29,870 bases of DNA from DASXZH01 sp036502005 (GCA_036502005.1 DASXZH010000033.1:1-29870); one strand, 5' to 3'. Positions 23,701 through 29,870 are shown, counted from the stretch's first letter. Made by a program: numbers and translations. The notes: generated by a model from the sequence alone, not told the origin.

Positions 23701-24264
23701 CAAATGGTCCTGGGCGGAAGAAAGTCGCTTCAGCGACTCCGCTTTTCGAACCCGATATCGCTGAACACCGGCCGCCTCATCGACCCAAGCTCTCCTGTCG
23801 TCTGGCGATGCCGAAAGAGCCTGATCGATCTCTTTTTGGCCAACAATAGAATAGCCAGAGCGTCCCAAGCCCGAATCGGCCAAGAGGTCGAAAACATCGC
23901 GCAGGCGGCAAGCTTGGCGATTGATGAAGTAATCGCTGTCGCCGCCCCTGCTTAACCGCCGCGTGATCGAAACTTCGCTCGTTTGAACCGGCAACGCGCC
24001 GTCTTCGTTGTCGAACAACAGCGTAACTTCGGCAAAGCCAACCCCTTTGCGTCTAGCGCTGCCGCTGAAAATCACATCCTGGCCACTTTGTGCGCGCAGG
24101 TGGCGAGCGTTTCCCTCGCCCAGGCCCCACAAAATCGCATCCACCAAATTGGATTTGCCACAACCGTTGGGTCCAACAACGGCGATCATGTTGCCGTGCA
24201 GGTCGAACTCCGTTCGATCTGCAAAGGTCTTGAATCCGTAAATCTTAACTCGTTTTAACCGCAT
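20782..24264 (-). CDS. smc: Chromosome segregation ATPase SMC
   Basis: SMC dimers compact and segregate chromosomes together with ScpA and ScpB. The N-terminal head has Walker A GPNGCGKSN (31-39) after the standard opening RLKRVKIYGFKTFADRTEF. Two long coiled coils (about 170-490 and 660-990) flank the hinge (about 500-655), whose late Gly motif is SSGAVSGG. The C-terminal head carries the signature LLSGGERSL (S1063), Walker B PLVILDEVDAPLD and the H-loop LITHNPTTIE. At 1160 aa it is the normal size for bacterial SMC. The ATG at 24264 begins the conserved head, 14 bases after the flavin reductase-like stop, so both genes probably share a transcript. scpA and scpB are not in the window. Confidence 0.97.
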   Translation of the reverse strand: MRLKRVKIYGFKTFADRTEFDLHGNMIAVVGPNGCGKSNLVDAILWGLGEGNARHLRAQSGQDVIFSGSARRKGVGFAEVTLLFDNEDGALPVQTSEVSITRRLSRGGDSDYFINRQACRLRDVFDLLADSGLGRSGYSIVGQKEIDQALSASPDDRRAWVDEAAGVQRYRVRKAESLKRLSSAQDHLNRINDIVGELEGQREPLREEAEVAIRYKSVLTSLREVESGLLIVEVAKATHEVQALEAKIADSVRLAQNESEIAEKAEEQSQVVSQQLRELENQLDRVREQRQQSSTSSERAEAAIKLAEQKLQTLKDLEQNLGEEAEISRNRILEAESELTALEAELVEERAKLAKLRDECAGAGEEARALKDRLQQVERELAQSREVHNRKLKQEAEQAHVAERMKSVKREIEGIESALPDVQRAVAEAQSAYDEMAASLVQIEEQIAGGSKDLQELGKRESDHATDSRLRLAERATLEGRRQGIEATIDAHEGLNQGAKAVLDAVKAGKLHASYVPVGEALNVKKAHALAIETALGGSVNDLIVQQERDAKDAIDYLKTNRLGRATFQPLPLMRPNEPNNDLKRLLMQPGIVGRACELIESDKSYRPVFESILGRVVIVDTIDTALRIAKTSGWNRLVTLEGEVVHSSGAVSGGIAAKSSYGLVQRKADLSQVISDIAKLDKFILTAESKAKEFTTERTKVDEQIQVHRTALKDKQIEAKESRDWLHNVQNELNSTERSRTKLQHEIETLTGHKVEQLATVDLQAIEKVRDEVLSALASRNADAESAAERLREFQARVAQAEIRFETGQKRLFGAKENEKLRERKISNLQPETERTQAELEQSKQDLVSAQARKATADQELQGMQGGRAKLMDEIQQCSDSARKARSHAHSCTDSAHQAELARARIDTKRTASVQRLLEEYGITEEEALVQEPNIQLPSDASTVVNRLRRDLKAMGDVNVGAIEAYQRLTERWDELTNQREDVLGGILQVEASIRELDKLTREKFVNTFAELEKAFASIFTRLFPGGEGRIFLTDPENILETGVDIDVMLPGKKRQRLELLSGGERSLCAASFLFSLLQVKPSPLVILDEVDAPLDGRNVERFIALLQDFMQTAQFILITHNPTTIESAPIWLGVTMQEPGVSTLVPAKFAPSEAIVLN

Positions 24265-24278
24265 TCGCTTCTGGCTTT

Positions 24279-24923
24279 TTAGGACGGCTTAACGGAACCC
24301 GACGAACCTTCCAAAGAGAAGAGTTCGAGCGAATTAGTATCGAGATAGTGCGGCCCGCCCATTCTGCAGATGGGGCGGAACTTGAGAGGGTCAATCGATC
24401 GTCCGTTCCAAACCGTTTCCGCCACATGGATTTTCACTACTTCGCCAATCACATAACAAGCTGCGTTTGGGCTGGAACCGTGAAGAATGATCTCAAAGGC
24501 CTTGCATTCAAACTGGACCGGGCTCTCCTTCACCCTTTCGGGCTTAACTTCGTCGCTGGGAATTGGTTCGAACCCGGCAATATCCCATTCGTTGGTGCGG
24601 TCCGGGTAATCCAAACTGTATGCGTTCATGCCGTCCGCCATATCGCGCGTGACCATGTTCACCACAAACTCACCCGTCTCTTCAACATTGATTAGGCTGT
24701 GCTTTTTGCCACCTTCCTTGTTTAGGGTTGGGCAGTAAACCACGCTTGGCGGGTTCGCGCCTCCCGCCATAAAGAAGCTGAAGGGCGCGAGATTCTTTAG
24801 GCCATCGGCACTAATCGTGCTGATGAAGGCAATGGGCCGCGGCTGAACTCCTGCCACGAGGATCTCGTAGATCTGCGGAACCTCCATCTCGGAAGGCGAA
24901 AGAGAGACAAATGGCTCCGGCAT
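24279..24923 (-). CDS. Flavin reductase-like (FMN-binding) protein
   Basis: This 214-aa protein belongs to the flavin reductase domain family that binds FMN in a split β-barrel. The typical opening is visible at about residues 27-52: GVQPRPIAFISTISADGLKNLAPFSFFMAGGANPP. It is followed by KKHSLINVEETGEFVVNMVTRDMADGM and the late strand ACYVIGEVVKIHVAETVWNG. Family members reduce flavin with NAD(P)H for partner monooxygenases or bind flavin for other reactions. No partner is nearby, so the substrate is unknown. It is the first gene of a probable two-gene unit with smc, an unrelated pairing that probably reflects shared transcription only. Confidence 0.88.
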   Translation of the reverse strand: MPEPFVSLSPSEMEVPQIYEILVAGVQPRPIAFISTISADGLKNLAPFSFFMAGGANPPSVVYCPTLNKEGGKKHSLINVEETGEFVVNMVTRDMADGMNAYSLDYPDRTNEWDIAGFEPIPSDEVKPERVKESPVQFECKAFEIILHGSSPNAACYVIGEVVKIHVAETVWNGRSIDPLKFRPICRMGGPHYLDTNSLELFSLEGSSGSVKPS

Positions 24924-24958
24924 TTATAGATTATGAATGGGCTTCGCTTCTCGAAGCG

Positions 24959-24979
24959 TGATAGGTGAAAGGTGATAGG
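24959..24979 (+). repeat. Heptanucleotide repeat (TGATAGG), short array
   Basis: Three in-phase units read TGATAGG, TGAAAGG, TGATAGG. This is the same unit as the long array at 29758-29870. It lies 36 bases upstream of the flavin reductase-like start codon, in the divergent spacer. Confidence 0.8.
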
Positions 24980-25041
24980 GAGAGTTTTTTGTGTGAGCGG
25001 GGGCGGGAACAAGAAGGGCAATTGCGAGCCGTGGGATAGAT

Positions 25042-25069
25042 TATCCCCTATCCCCTATCCCCTATCCCC
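25042..25069 (+). repeat. Heptanucleotide repeat (TATCCCC)
   Basis: Four perfect TATCCCC units. Read on the other strand the unit contains GATAGGG, one base from the GATAGGT phase of the TGATAGG arrays, so it looks like an inverted relative. The first unit also completes the palindrome GGGATA-GAT-TATCCC (25033-25047). It ends 27 bases before the ATG at 25097. Confidence 0.85.
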
Positions 25070-25096
25070 CTCTGGCCCAGGGAGTAAGCTTTCCAA

Positions 25097-25870
25097 ATGC
25101 GCACCCAAGCCGAAAAAGGCACGATCTTTAAGCAACTCCACGCCCGGGACTACCCGTTCGTAATCCCAAATCCTTGGGATATTTGAAGCGCCAAGCTGCT
25201 TGAAAGTAACGGATTCGAAGCCCTCGCCACAACCAGCGCCGGCTTTGCGCACTCCATCGGTAAGGAAGATCACGAAGTGACAAGAGATGAAAAACTTGCC
25301 CATGCACTAGCACTCTGTGCAGCCGTCGATCTGCCCATTAGCGCAGACATGGAAAACGGTTTCGGCGATGATCCCGCAACAGTGGCCCAAACCATAAAAC
25401 TTGCGGCAGAAGCAGGCCTCGTCGGGGCATCCATCGAAGACTTTTCTCCCAGCGCCGGACGCTATCCAATCGAGTTTGCCGCTGAACGAGTTGCCGCCGC
25501 CGTCGAAGCCGCCCGCAGCCTTGGATTCGATTTCACCCTGACGGCGAGAGCAGAAAACTATATCACCGGAAACCTGGATCTAGCCGACACTATCGCAAGG
25601 CTGCAAGCCTTCCAAGATGCCGGGGCCGATGTTCTCTTCGCACCAGGCTTAGTAAAAAAGGAAGACATAGCATCCGTTGTCCAGTCGGTCGATAGGCCCA
25701 TAAACATTCTTGTCGGCATGCCAGGAATGGCGTTCTCTTTAGCCGATTTTGCAGAATTAGGCGTGCGCCGAATAAGCGTGGGAAGCGGCCTGCATTACAT
25801 TGCAATGCAAAGCGTTTTAAAAGCCATTTCGGAGATCAAAGGCAGTGGCACGTTCGGCTTTACCCGCTGA
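25097..25870 (+). pseudogene. PEP mutase / isocitrate lyase family gene with in-frame TGA
   Basis: Reading from the ATG at 25097 gives MRTQAEKGTIFKQLHARDYPFVIPNPWDI, then TGA at 25184-25186, then in the same frame SAKLLESNGFEALATTSAGFAHSIGKEDHE and onward without further breaks to the TGA at 25868. The full 257-codon length is normal for the family. Family members have a Gly at the stop position (NPWDxGSA), so one G-to-T change (GGA to TGA) explains it. The metal and acid region SADMENGFGDD and the strand GASIEDFSPS are intact. The KKCG motif of true isocitrate lyases is absent, so the specific reaction (C-C or P-C lyase or mutase) is unknown. Restart at the GTG 25277 would lose the first barrel strands. 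The gene itself ends in TGA, which argues against recoding. It is either a recent pseudogene or a sequencing error. Confidence 0.85.
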
Positions 25871-25885
25871 TTTTGCGAACCCTAG

Positions 25886-26557
25886 TTACCCGATTCGAAT
25901 AACCAAAAGCAGAACAGGGGCAGTTGTGGCAGATTCATAGCTATGCAGCGAGGCAGCCGGGATGTAAACGCAATCGCCTTTGCCGAGTTCGAAGGTTTTT
26001 CCCTGAACGTCTAGCTTGACGGCGCCTTCAAGAACGAACAACAACTCACTGCCAGGATGCTGTCGGTCTTCCGTCTTCAACGTCACTTCTATCATCCCAG
26101 CCAAAATCGCTGAGTCCGGAGGCACGTTGCGAAACATGGCCATAAAGGCGTTTCTGTCTACTGTTCGCAAATCGCTGCGCTGCTGCGCCGTAAGGCTGTG
26201 GGCTGACAGGGGCTCGGCGGCGGGGTCGTTTAGGTCATACCAAAGGTGTTGATTGGCCCTTTGTACAAGGGGCGCCTCTGTCTTGCGGGTTGGCTCGCCG
26301 AGGCGGTCGAGGTGCAAACCCAGGGCGGCACATAACTTGGCCAGGGTTGCTGGATTGCAAGATCGCCCGTGCTCGAGGTTCACCACCGAGGTCTTGCTCA
26401 CCATCGCGCGGGCGGCCAACTCGCGAACAGTCATTTGGCACCGCTGACGATGCGCCTTTATCTGAAGCCCGACAACGGCGAGTGGTTGCTCCTGCAAAAT
26501 CTCGCGCAGGCGACGTTCAGAGTCCAGAAGCTCGGAGATAGTTCTTTGAGGATACAT
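25886..26557 (-). CDS. XRE-family regulator with C-terminal cupin sensor
   Basis: This 223-aa protein joins a helix-turn-helix (about 30-87: VGLQIKAHRQRCQMTVRELAARAMVSKTSVVNLEHGRSCNPATLAKLCAALGLHLDRLG) to a cupin (about 160-220: HPGSELLFVLEGAVKLDVQGKTFELGKGDCVYIPAASLHSYES). The cupin keeps the typical G-D-x-V-Y-I-P and H residues and probably binds a small ligand, sometimes with a metal. Such regulators often control nearby metabolic genes; the broken PEP-mutase-like gene converges on it 15 bases away, and a tiny membrane gene diverges from it. The first 25 residues form a charged helix before the HTH. Confidence 0.9.
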   Translation of the reverse strand: MYPQRTISELLDSERRLREILQEQPLAVVGLQIKAHRQRCQMTVRELAARAMVSKTSVVNLEHGRSCNPATLAKLCAALGLHLDRLGEPTRKTEAPLVQRANQHLWYDLNDPAAEPLSAHSLTAQQRSDLRTVDRNAFMAMFRNVPPDSAILAGMIEVTLKTEDRQHPGSELLFVLEGAVKLDVQGKTFELGKGDCVYIPAASLHSYESATTAPVLLLVIRIG

Positions 26558-26598
26558 CGAATGCTAGGGCCCACGGCGGAAGACAAAACCGATGTTGG

Positions 26599-26604
26599 TA
26601 CAAT
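26599..26604 (+). promoter_or_regulatory. Candidate -10 box for the small membrane gene
   Basis: TACAAT at 26599-26604 is a good -10 match. A start 7-8 bases downstream would fall at the GTG at 26612, implying a leaderless transcript. A -35 box is not evident. Confidence 0.3.
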
Positions 26605-26611
26605 TCGGAAC

Positions 26612-26794
26612 GTGAAAATGACAACGCAACGACGAGCAACTGTGCTTTGTGCCTCCGCAGGACTTGCCTGTTCGGCTCTTATGTTGCTTACTCACCCGGT
26701 TTCAAACGGCCTACAATTCGTTTTGGGGCTCGGGATTGGGCTATTTATCACACTGGCGATCGCACTTACGATCAAATCGGCCAGAAGTAACTAA
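26612..26794 (+). CDS. Small two-helix membrane protein
   Basis: This 60-aa protein has a short basic N-terminus (KMTTQRR) and two hydrophobic helices (ATVLCASAGLACSALMLL and GLQFVLGLGIGLFITLAIALTI) linked by THPVSN, and ends in KSARSN. Both ends should be cytoplasmic. The frame extends further upstream, but that part is antisense to the XRE-cupin gene, so I chose the GTG at 26612; the ATG at 26618 is the alternative (58 aa). It ends 6 bases before the convergent ligase stop. No family was recognised; the function is unknown. Confidence 0.55.
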   Translation: MKMTTQRRATVLCASAGLACSALMLLTHPVSNGLQFVLGLGIGLFITLAIALTIKSARSN

Positions 26795-26800
26795 GCCTTT

Positions 26801-28678
26801 TCATTTGGCCAGCAGTTCGCGCACCGTTTCAATCGAGTCGGCGTCTTCCGGTTTTTTGTCGTGCCGCCATCTTGCGATGCGCGGAAACCGCACCGCGATT
26901 CCGCTCTTGTGTCGATTCGAAAGCTGGATGCCTTCAAAGGCGAGTTCAAAAACCAATTCGGGCTTAACCGTTCTCACTGGCCCAAACTTCTCCAAGGTGC
27001 TCCGCCGAACAAAGGCATCTACCTGCCTTATCTCCTCGTCGTTGAGTCCGCTATAGGCCTTGGCAAACGGAACAAGCTCTCCGTCGCGCCAGATCCCGAA
27101 CGTGTAATCGGTGTACAGGCTGGCTCTTATGCCGCTCCCTCGGGCAGCGTAAATCAACACCGCATCGACTGTAAACGGCTCGATCTTCCACTTCCACCAA
27201 TAGCCTTTCTTGCGGCCAACAACGTAGGGCGAATCGGCCTTTTTGAGCATCAAACCCTCGACATTGTTTTCGCGCGCCAGTTGGCGCTTCGCGGCCAACT
27301 CTTGCCAACTTGAGGCAACCACTTGCTGGGAGAGCCTAATTGCCGGGGCGTTTGTAACCTCTCCCCCTTGCCCCCTCCCCTCCTCGCGAATCGACAAGTT
27401 TGGAGCAGGGGAGGGGGATCCGGAAGGCCCCCCTCTCCTCCCTTGGAGCAGGAGAGGGGGGCTTTCTGGATCCCCTCCCGTAGGGCTACTTTCGACTCTC
27501 GAGGCCAATGCGGAATCATGATTCCCTTCATACGCCTCCAACTGCGCATCTCCGTCCAACCCCCTACCTCTCCCGGAAGGAGAGGTCGGTGAGTCCGCGA
27601 ACCGGGAGAGGCGCGGATTCGCAGCCTTTTTGCCCCGCAGTTCGGAAACGAGTAATTCCAAAATCTCCCGCCGCTCCGAATAAGCCCTCTTCCGAATATC
27701 CTCGCCCGCCCATTCCAACAAGTCAAAAGCCACCAAAACAACCGGCACGTCAGCAAGCAGCTTCTTCCCCACTATCTTCCGCCCAATCCGCTTTTGCAAT
27801 TCGGCAAACAAAAGAGGCTTATCTCCTCGCCATGCCATGATTTCGCCGTCCAAAACTGTCCCATTCGGCATAACGTCTCCCAGATCCTTGATCTCGGGAA
27901 AACGCTCCGATATCAACTCCTCGCCGCGGGACCAAACAAACGTCTGTCCTTCGCGCCTCACCAACTGACACCGGATCCCATCCCACTTCCATTCGGCCCG
28001 CCAATCCTCAATAGCACCGAGTTCCGAAACATCGCCTACCAAGGGGTGGGCCAAACAAAACGGATAGGGCCGGCTCACGTTGGCTTCGCCGCCGTCCTCG
28101 CACATTAGCGACTCAAAGAATAAGGCTGTCGGCTCCCATTGCCCCATCAGCCGGTGGGCAATGGTTGGCGCGGGAATGCCGCTGGCCTGACTCAACGCCC
28201 GAATAACCAAATCCTGCGAAACCCCGACCCTAAACGCGCCCGTAATCAACTTGTTCCAAACAAGGCGGCCGCTTCGGTCCAACTCCCGCCAGGATCGCTC
28301 CACAATCTCCCGCTGGGAAAGCTCATCCAAACCTTGCATATACAGAAGCCGGTCTTCGATCCACTTATGCAGCGGCACATCTTCAAAACCATCCGAAGCG
28401 TAATCAGGCAGAATGGTGGCAATCGTTTCCGCCATGTCGCCTACTGCGTCGTAGCACTCGGAAAATAGCCAAGCTGGAAGCCCGCTCAATTCGTTTGCCC
28501 AACCCCAAATCTTCGGTGCCGACACCGGCCGCTTCGGCCTGCGGCCACTCAAAAAATAAAGTCCCCAAATGGCGTCCTCAGGCGGCGCTTCTTTAAAGTA
28601 GCGAACCATTGCCTCAACCTTGCCCAAGGTCTTGTTCGTCTCGTCGAGCTCCGTATAGAGATGCACAAACCGCTTCAT
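26801..28678 (-). CDS. ATP-dependent DNA ligase with a repeat-derived insertion
   Basis: The ligase seals DNA nicks by an AMP intermediate. An N-terminal DNA-binding domain (about 1-200) precedes the nucleotidyltransferase core, with K231 of motif I in EWKWDGIRC, GTVLDGEIMAW (III), VLVAFDLLEW (IIIa), NVEGLMLKKADSPY (IV) and KGYWWKWKIEP (V). An OB domain follows (VDAVLIYAARGSG to the end). The layout matches bacterial ligases encoded beside an MBL exonuclease. Those are about 530 aa; this one is 625. The excess is residues ~350-442 between motifs IIIa and IV, a Ser/Pro/Gly/Arg-rich stretch (SPTSPSGRGRG, SPPLLLQGRRGGPSGSP) encoded by dispersed palindromic repeats. The ATG overlaps the exonuclease stop (ATGA), indicating coupled translation and joint repair work. 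Confidence 0.92.
   Translation of the reverse strand: MKRFVHLYTELDETNKTLGKVEAMVRYFKEAPPEDAIWGLYFLSGRRPKRPVSAPKIWGWANELSGLPAWLFSECYDAVGDMAETIATILPDYASDGFEDVPLHKWIEDRLLYMQGLDELSQREIVERSWRELDRSGRLVWNKLITGAFRVGVSQDLVIRALSQASGIPAPTIAHRLMGQWEPTALFFESLMCEDGGEANVSRPYPFCLAHPLVGDVSELGAIEDWRAEWKWDGIRCQLVRREGQTFVWSRGEELISERFPEIKDLGDVMPNGTVLDGEIMAWRGDKPLLFAELQKRIGRKIVGKKLLADVPVVLVAFDLLEWAGEDIRKRAYSERREILELLVSELRGKKAANPRLSRFADSPTSPSGRGRGLDGDAQLEAYEGNHDSALASRVESSPTGGDPESPPLLLQGRRGGPSGSPSPAPNLSIREEGRGQGGEVTNAPAIRLSQQVVASSWQELAAKRQLARENNVEGLMLKKADSPYVVGRKKGYWWKWKIEPFTVDAVLIYAARGSGIRASLYTDYTFGIWRDGELVPFAKAYSGLNDEEIRQVDAFVRRSTLEKFGPVRTVKPELVFELAFEGIQLSNRHKSGIAVRFPRIARWRHDKKPEDADSIETVRELLAK
27371..27417. repeat. 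Inverted repeat inside the ligase insertion
   Basis: CCCCCTCCCC (27371-27380) and GGGGAGGGGG (27408-27417) are perfectly complementary. The right part TGGAGCAGGGGAGGGGG resembles the right half of the 490-523 and 27428-27462 hairpins, so this is probably a partly replaced copy of the same element. Confidence 0.65.
27416..27473. repeat. Long hairpin inside the ligase insertion
   Basis: Two 24-base arms (27416-27439 and 27450-27473) pair at 22 of 24 positions around the loop CCCTTGGAGC; both ends are GGATCC. The centre (27428-27462) resembles the 490-523 hairpin. It is translated as part of the ligase, which has no stop in this frame. Confidence 0.85.
27567..27616 (+). repeat. Dispersed palindromic repeat core, copy 3 (in the ligase gene)
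   Basis: Perfect arms CCTCTCCCGG (27567-27576) and CCGGGAGAGG (27602-27611) enclose a centre identical or nearly so to copies 1 and 2. Here it lies inside the ligase coding sequence and is read on the opposite strand as part of PRLSRFADSPTSPSGRGRG. Confidence 0.9.
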
Positions 28679-29724
28679 AGGTCTGCCTCGTGCTGCTCTT
28701 TTTCGACTGGCGTTTCGAGTTCGGCGTCGTCCGCCTCAACGCCTTCTCCCACAAAACGCGTTGGTACGACACCGGTCTGGAGCCCCTGCTCCGCTAAATA
28801 GCGGGCCAAAATGTTGGAGTAGCCGTGGGTCACGAGAACTCTCTCAGCGCCGGTCTCCTTAACGGTTGACAGCAGCCCGGGCCAATCGGCGTGATCACTC
28901 AAAACAAAGCCCCGATCGATCGCGCGCCTTCGGCGAGCGCCTCGAATCTGCATCCAGCCGGAGGCAAAACCGGTTGAAACATCGCCGAACCTGCGCATCC
29001 AAGGCGTACCATTCGCGCTCGGAGGCGCGACAATAAGCGCACGACTCCAATCGTAGCCCTTTGGCTGAGCTATTGGCGAACCGATTTCGGGCAGTTTAAC
29101 TCCCGCCCACCGATAGCCCTCGTTTATCCGGCGCACCGCGCCATGGGCGAAAATCGGCCCATTTTCCGGGTCAACTCCCGCCAAAACCCTTTGCGCCTTC
29201 CCCAACGTGTAACTAAAGATCATGCTGGTCCTTCCGGCCACCTGATTCGCCTTCCACCAAGCATTGATCTGCCCAAAAATCTCACCCTCTGCCGGCCAAC
29301 GATAGATGGGCAAGCCAAAGGTGGATTCCGTGATGAAGACGTTGCACTTCACAAGTTCAAAGGCCCGGCAGGTTGGGTCCGGCTCAACCTTATAGTCGCC
29401 GGAAACCACCCAAACCTGACCCCCATCTTCAACTCTCACCTGTGAAGACCCCAAAATGTGGCCAGCCGGGTGCAAACTCAGCTTTACGCCATTTCGGGTG
29501 ATCGTCTCGCCGTACTCAAGCGTATCGATTCGCGCCTCGTCGCCCATCCTCGTCCGCAAGACTTCCAACCCTGGGGCGGCGCACAAATATCTCCCCATCC
29601 CCCACCGGGCATGGTCGGAGTGGGCATGGGTGATTAGGGCATTCTCAACCGGCTGCCAGGGATCGATGTAGAACTCCCCCGCTTCGCAATAAAGGCCGGC
29701 TGGCGTCAACCGCAGCAAATCCAT
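28675..29724 (-). CDS. Ligase-associated MBL-fold (SNM1-like) DNA exonuclease
   Basis: This 349-aa metallo-β-lactamase/β-CASP-type nuclease has the metal motifs in order: THAHSDH (H33, H35, D37, H38), PAGHILGSSQV, SGDYK, and LSDHADWPGLL with THGYSN near the C-terminus. The family is encoded next to an ATP-dependent ligase, and often a Lhr-type helicase and a phosphoesterase, in a bacterial repair cluster; here only exonuclease and ligase are in view, and partners may lie beyond the right edge. The C-terminal ~20 residues are acidic. The start lies 26 bases from a long TGATAGG array, and no Shine-Dalgarno sequence is visible. The overlap with the ligase is ATGA. Confidence 0.92.
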   Translation of the reverse strand: MDLLRLTPAGLYCEAGEFYIDPWQPVENALITHAHSDHARWGMGRYLCAAPGLEVLRTRMGDEARIDTLEYGETITRNGVKLSLHPAGHILGSSQVRVEDGGQVWVVSGDYKVEPDPTCRAFELVKCNVFITESTFGLPIYRWPAEGEIFGQINAWWKANQVAGRTSMIFSYTLGKAQRVLAGVDPENGPIFAHGAVRRINEGYRWAGVKLPEIGSPIAQPKGYDWSRALIVAPPSANGTPWMRRFGDVSTGFASGWMQIRGARRRRAIDRGFVLSDHADWPGLLSTVKETGAERVLVTHGYSNILARYLAEQGLQTGVVPTRFVGEGVEADDAELETPVEKEQHEADL

Positions 29725-29750
29725 AGGTTAATTGTGGCCAAGGTGAAAAG

Positions 29751-29870
29751 TGATAAGTGATAGGTGATAGGTGATAGGTGATAGGTGATAGGTGATAGGT
29801 GATAGGTGATAGGTGATAGGTGATAGGTGATAGGTGATAGGTGATAGGTGATAGGTGATAGGTGATAGGT
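29751..29870 (+). repeat. Long heptanucleotide array (TGATAGG), truncated by the window edge
   Basis: One variant unit (TGATAAG, 29751-29757) is followed by 16 perfect TGATAGG units (29758-29869) that run on at the window end. On the minus strand it lies 26 bases upstream of the exonuclease start, so it occupies or displaces the operon promoter. The unit matches the small array at 24959-24979. Confidence 0.97.

Noticed and set aside
25184..25186. Selenocysteine or a UGA-recoding genetic code
   Set aside because: The position is a Gly in the family, TGA ends this and many other genes here, and no convincing SECIS-like hairpin was seen after it.
29751..29870. CRISPR array
   Set aside because: The repeat is a continuous 7-base tandem array with no spacers, and no cas genes are present.

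Overview
The window reads as chromosomal DNA of a diderm (Gram-negative-type) bacterium using the standard code: TGA ends many of the genes. A TolC-type outer-membrane protein next to an RND pump shows an outer membrane. The mix of a VanW/G5 protein, an SBBP/Ig-like giant secreted protein, a Gln-variant dihydroorotase, and an ATP-dependent ligase with its MBL exonuclease would suit Armatimonadota (Fimbriimonadia-like) or a similar deep phylum. That placement is my inference from gene content, and no rRNA marker is present. No tRNA, rRNA, transposase, phage gene or CRISPR array was seen.

Layout. 1-527: a gene-free, repeat-rich stretch with two copies of a palindromic core, a 19-bp perfect inverted repeat and a strong hairpin. 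528-1849 (-): a GNAT acetyltransferase translationally coupled to an RluD-type pseudouridine synthase. 1892-3304 (+): aminopeptidase C / bleomycin hydrolase. 3400-10541 (-): a complete tripartite efflux operon in the order adaptor, RND pump, MarR regulator, TolC, with a palindrome-rich promoter region at 10604-10703. 10711-12078 (-): VanW/G5 membrane-anchored protein. 12296-14852 (+): dihydroorotase, a DinB-like protein, then a heptanucleotide-repeat spacer and phosphoglycerate mutase. 14849-15553 (-): two small envelope proteins. 15628-20484 (-): a ~1618-residue secreted SBBP/Ig-like protein. 20782-24923 (-): a flavin reductase-like protein followed by SMC. 25097-25870 (+): a PEP-mutase/isocitrate-lyase family gene broken by a single in-frame TGA. 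25886-26557 (-): XRE-cupin regulator. 26612-26794 (+): a tiny two-helix membrane protein. 26801-29724 (-): MBL-fold exonuclease and ATP-dependent DNA ligase, overlapping by ATGA.

Two features stand out beyond the genes. First, nearly every longer intergenic spacer carries short tandem repeats whose unit is always 7 bp but whose unit sequence differs from place to place (GAATGCC/TAAGGCC, AATCGAA, CATTCGG, AGTCTTG, CATCCGC, CATTCGA, TGATAGG, TATCCCC). The largest is an array of at least 16 TGATAGG units running off the right edge, just upstream of the exonuclease-ligase operon. Second, a dispersed GC-rich palindromic repeat found twice at 1-527 also occurs inside the DNA ligase gene. There, together with two other hairpins, it makes up an in-frame ~93-codon insertion in the nucleotidyltransferase domain. 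Together these suggest a genome shaped by small non-coding repeat elements that expand and move without any transposase visible here.
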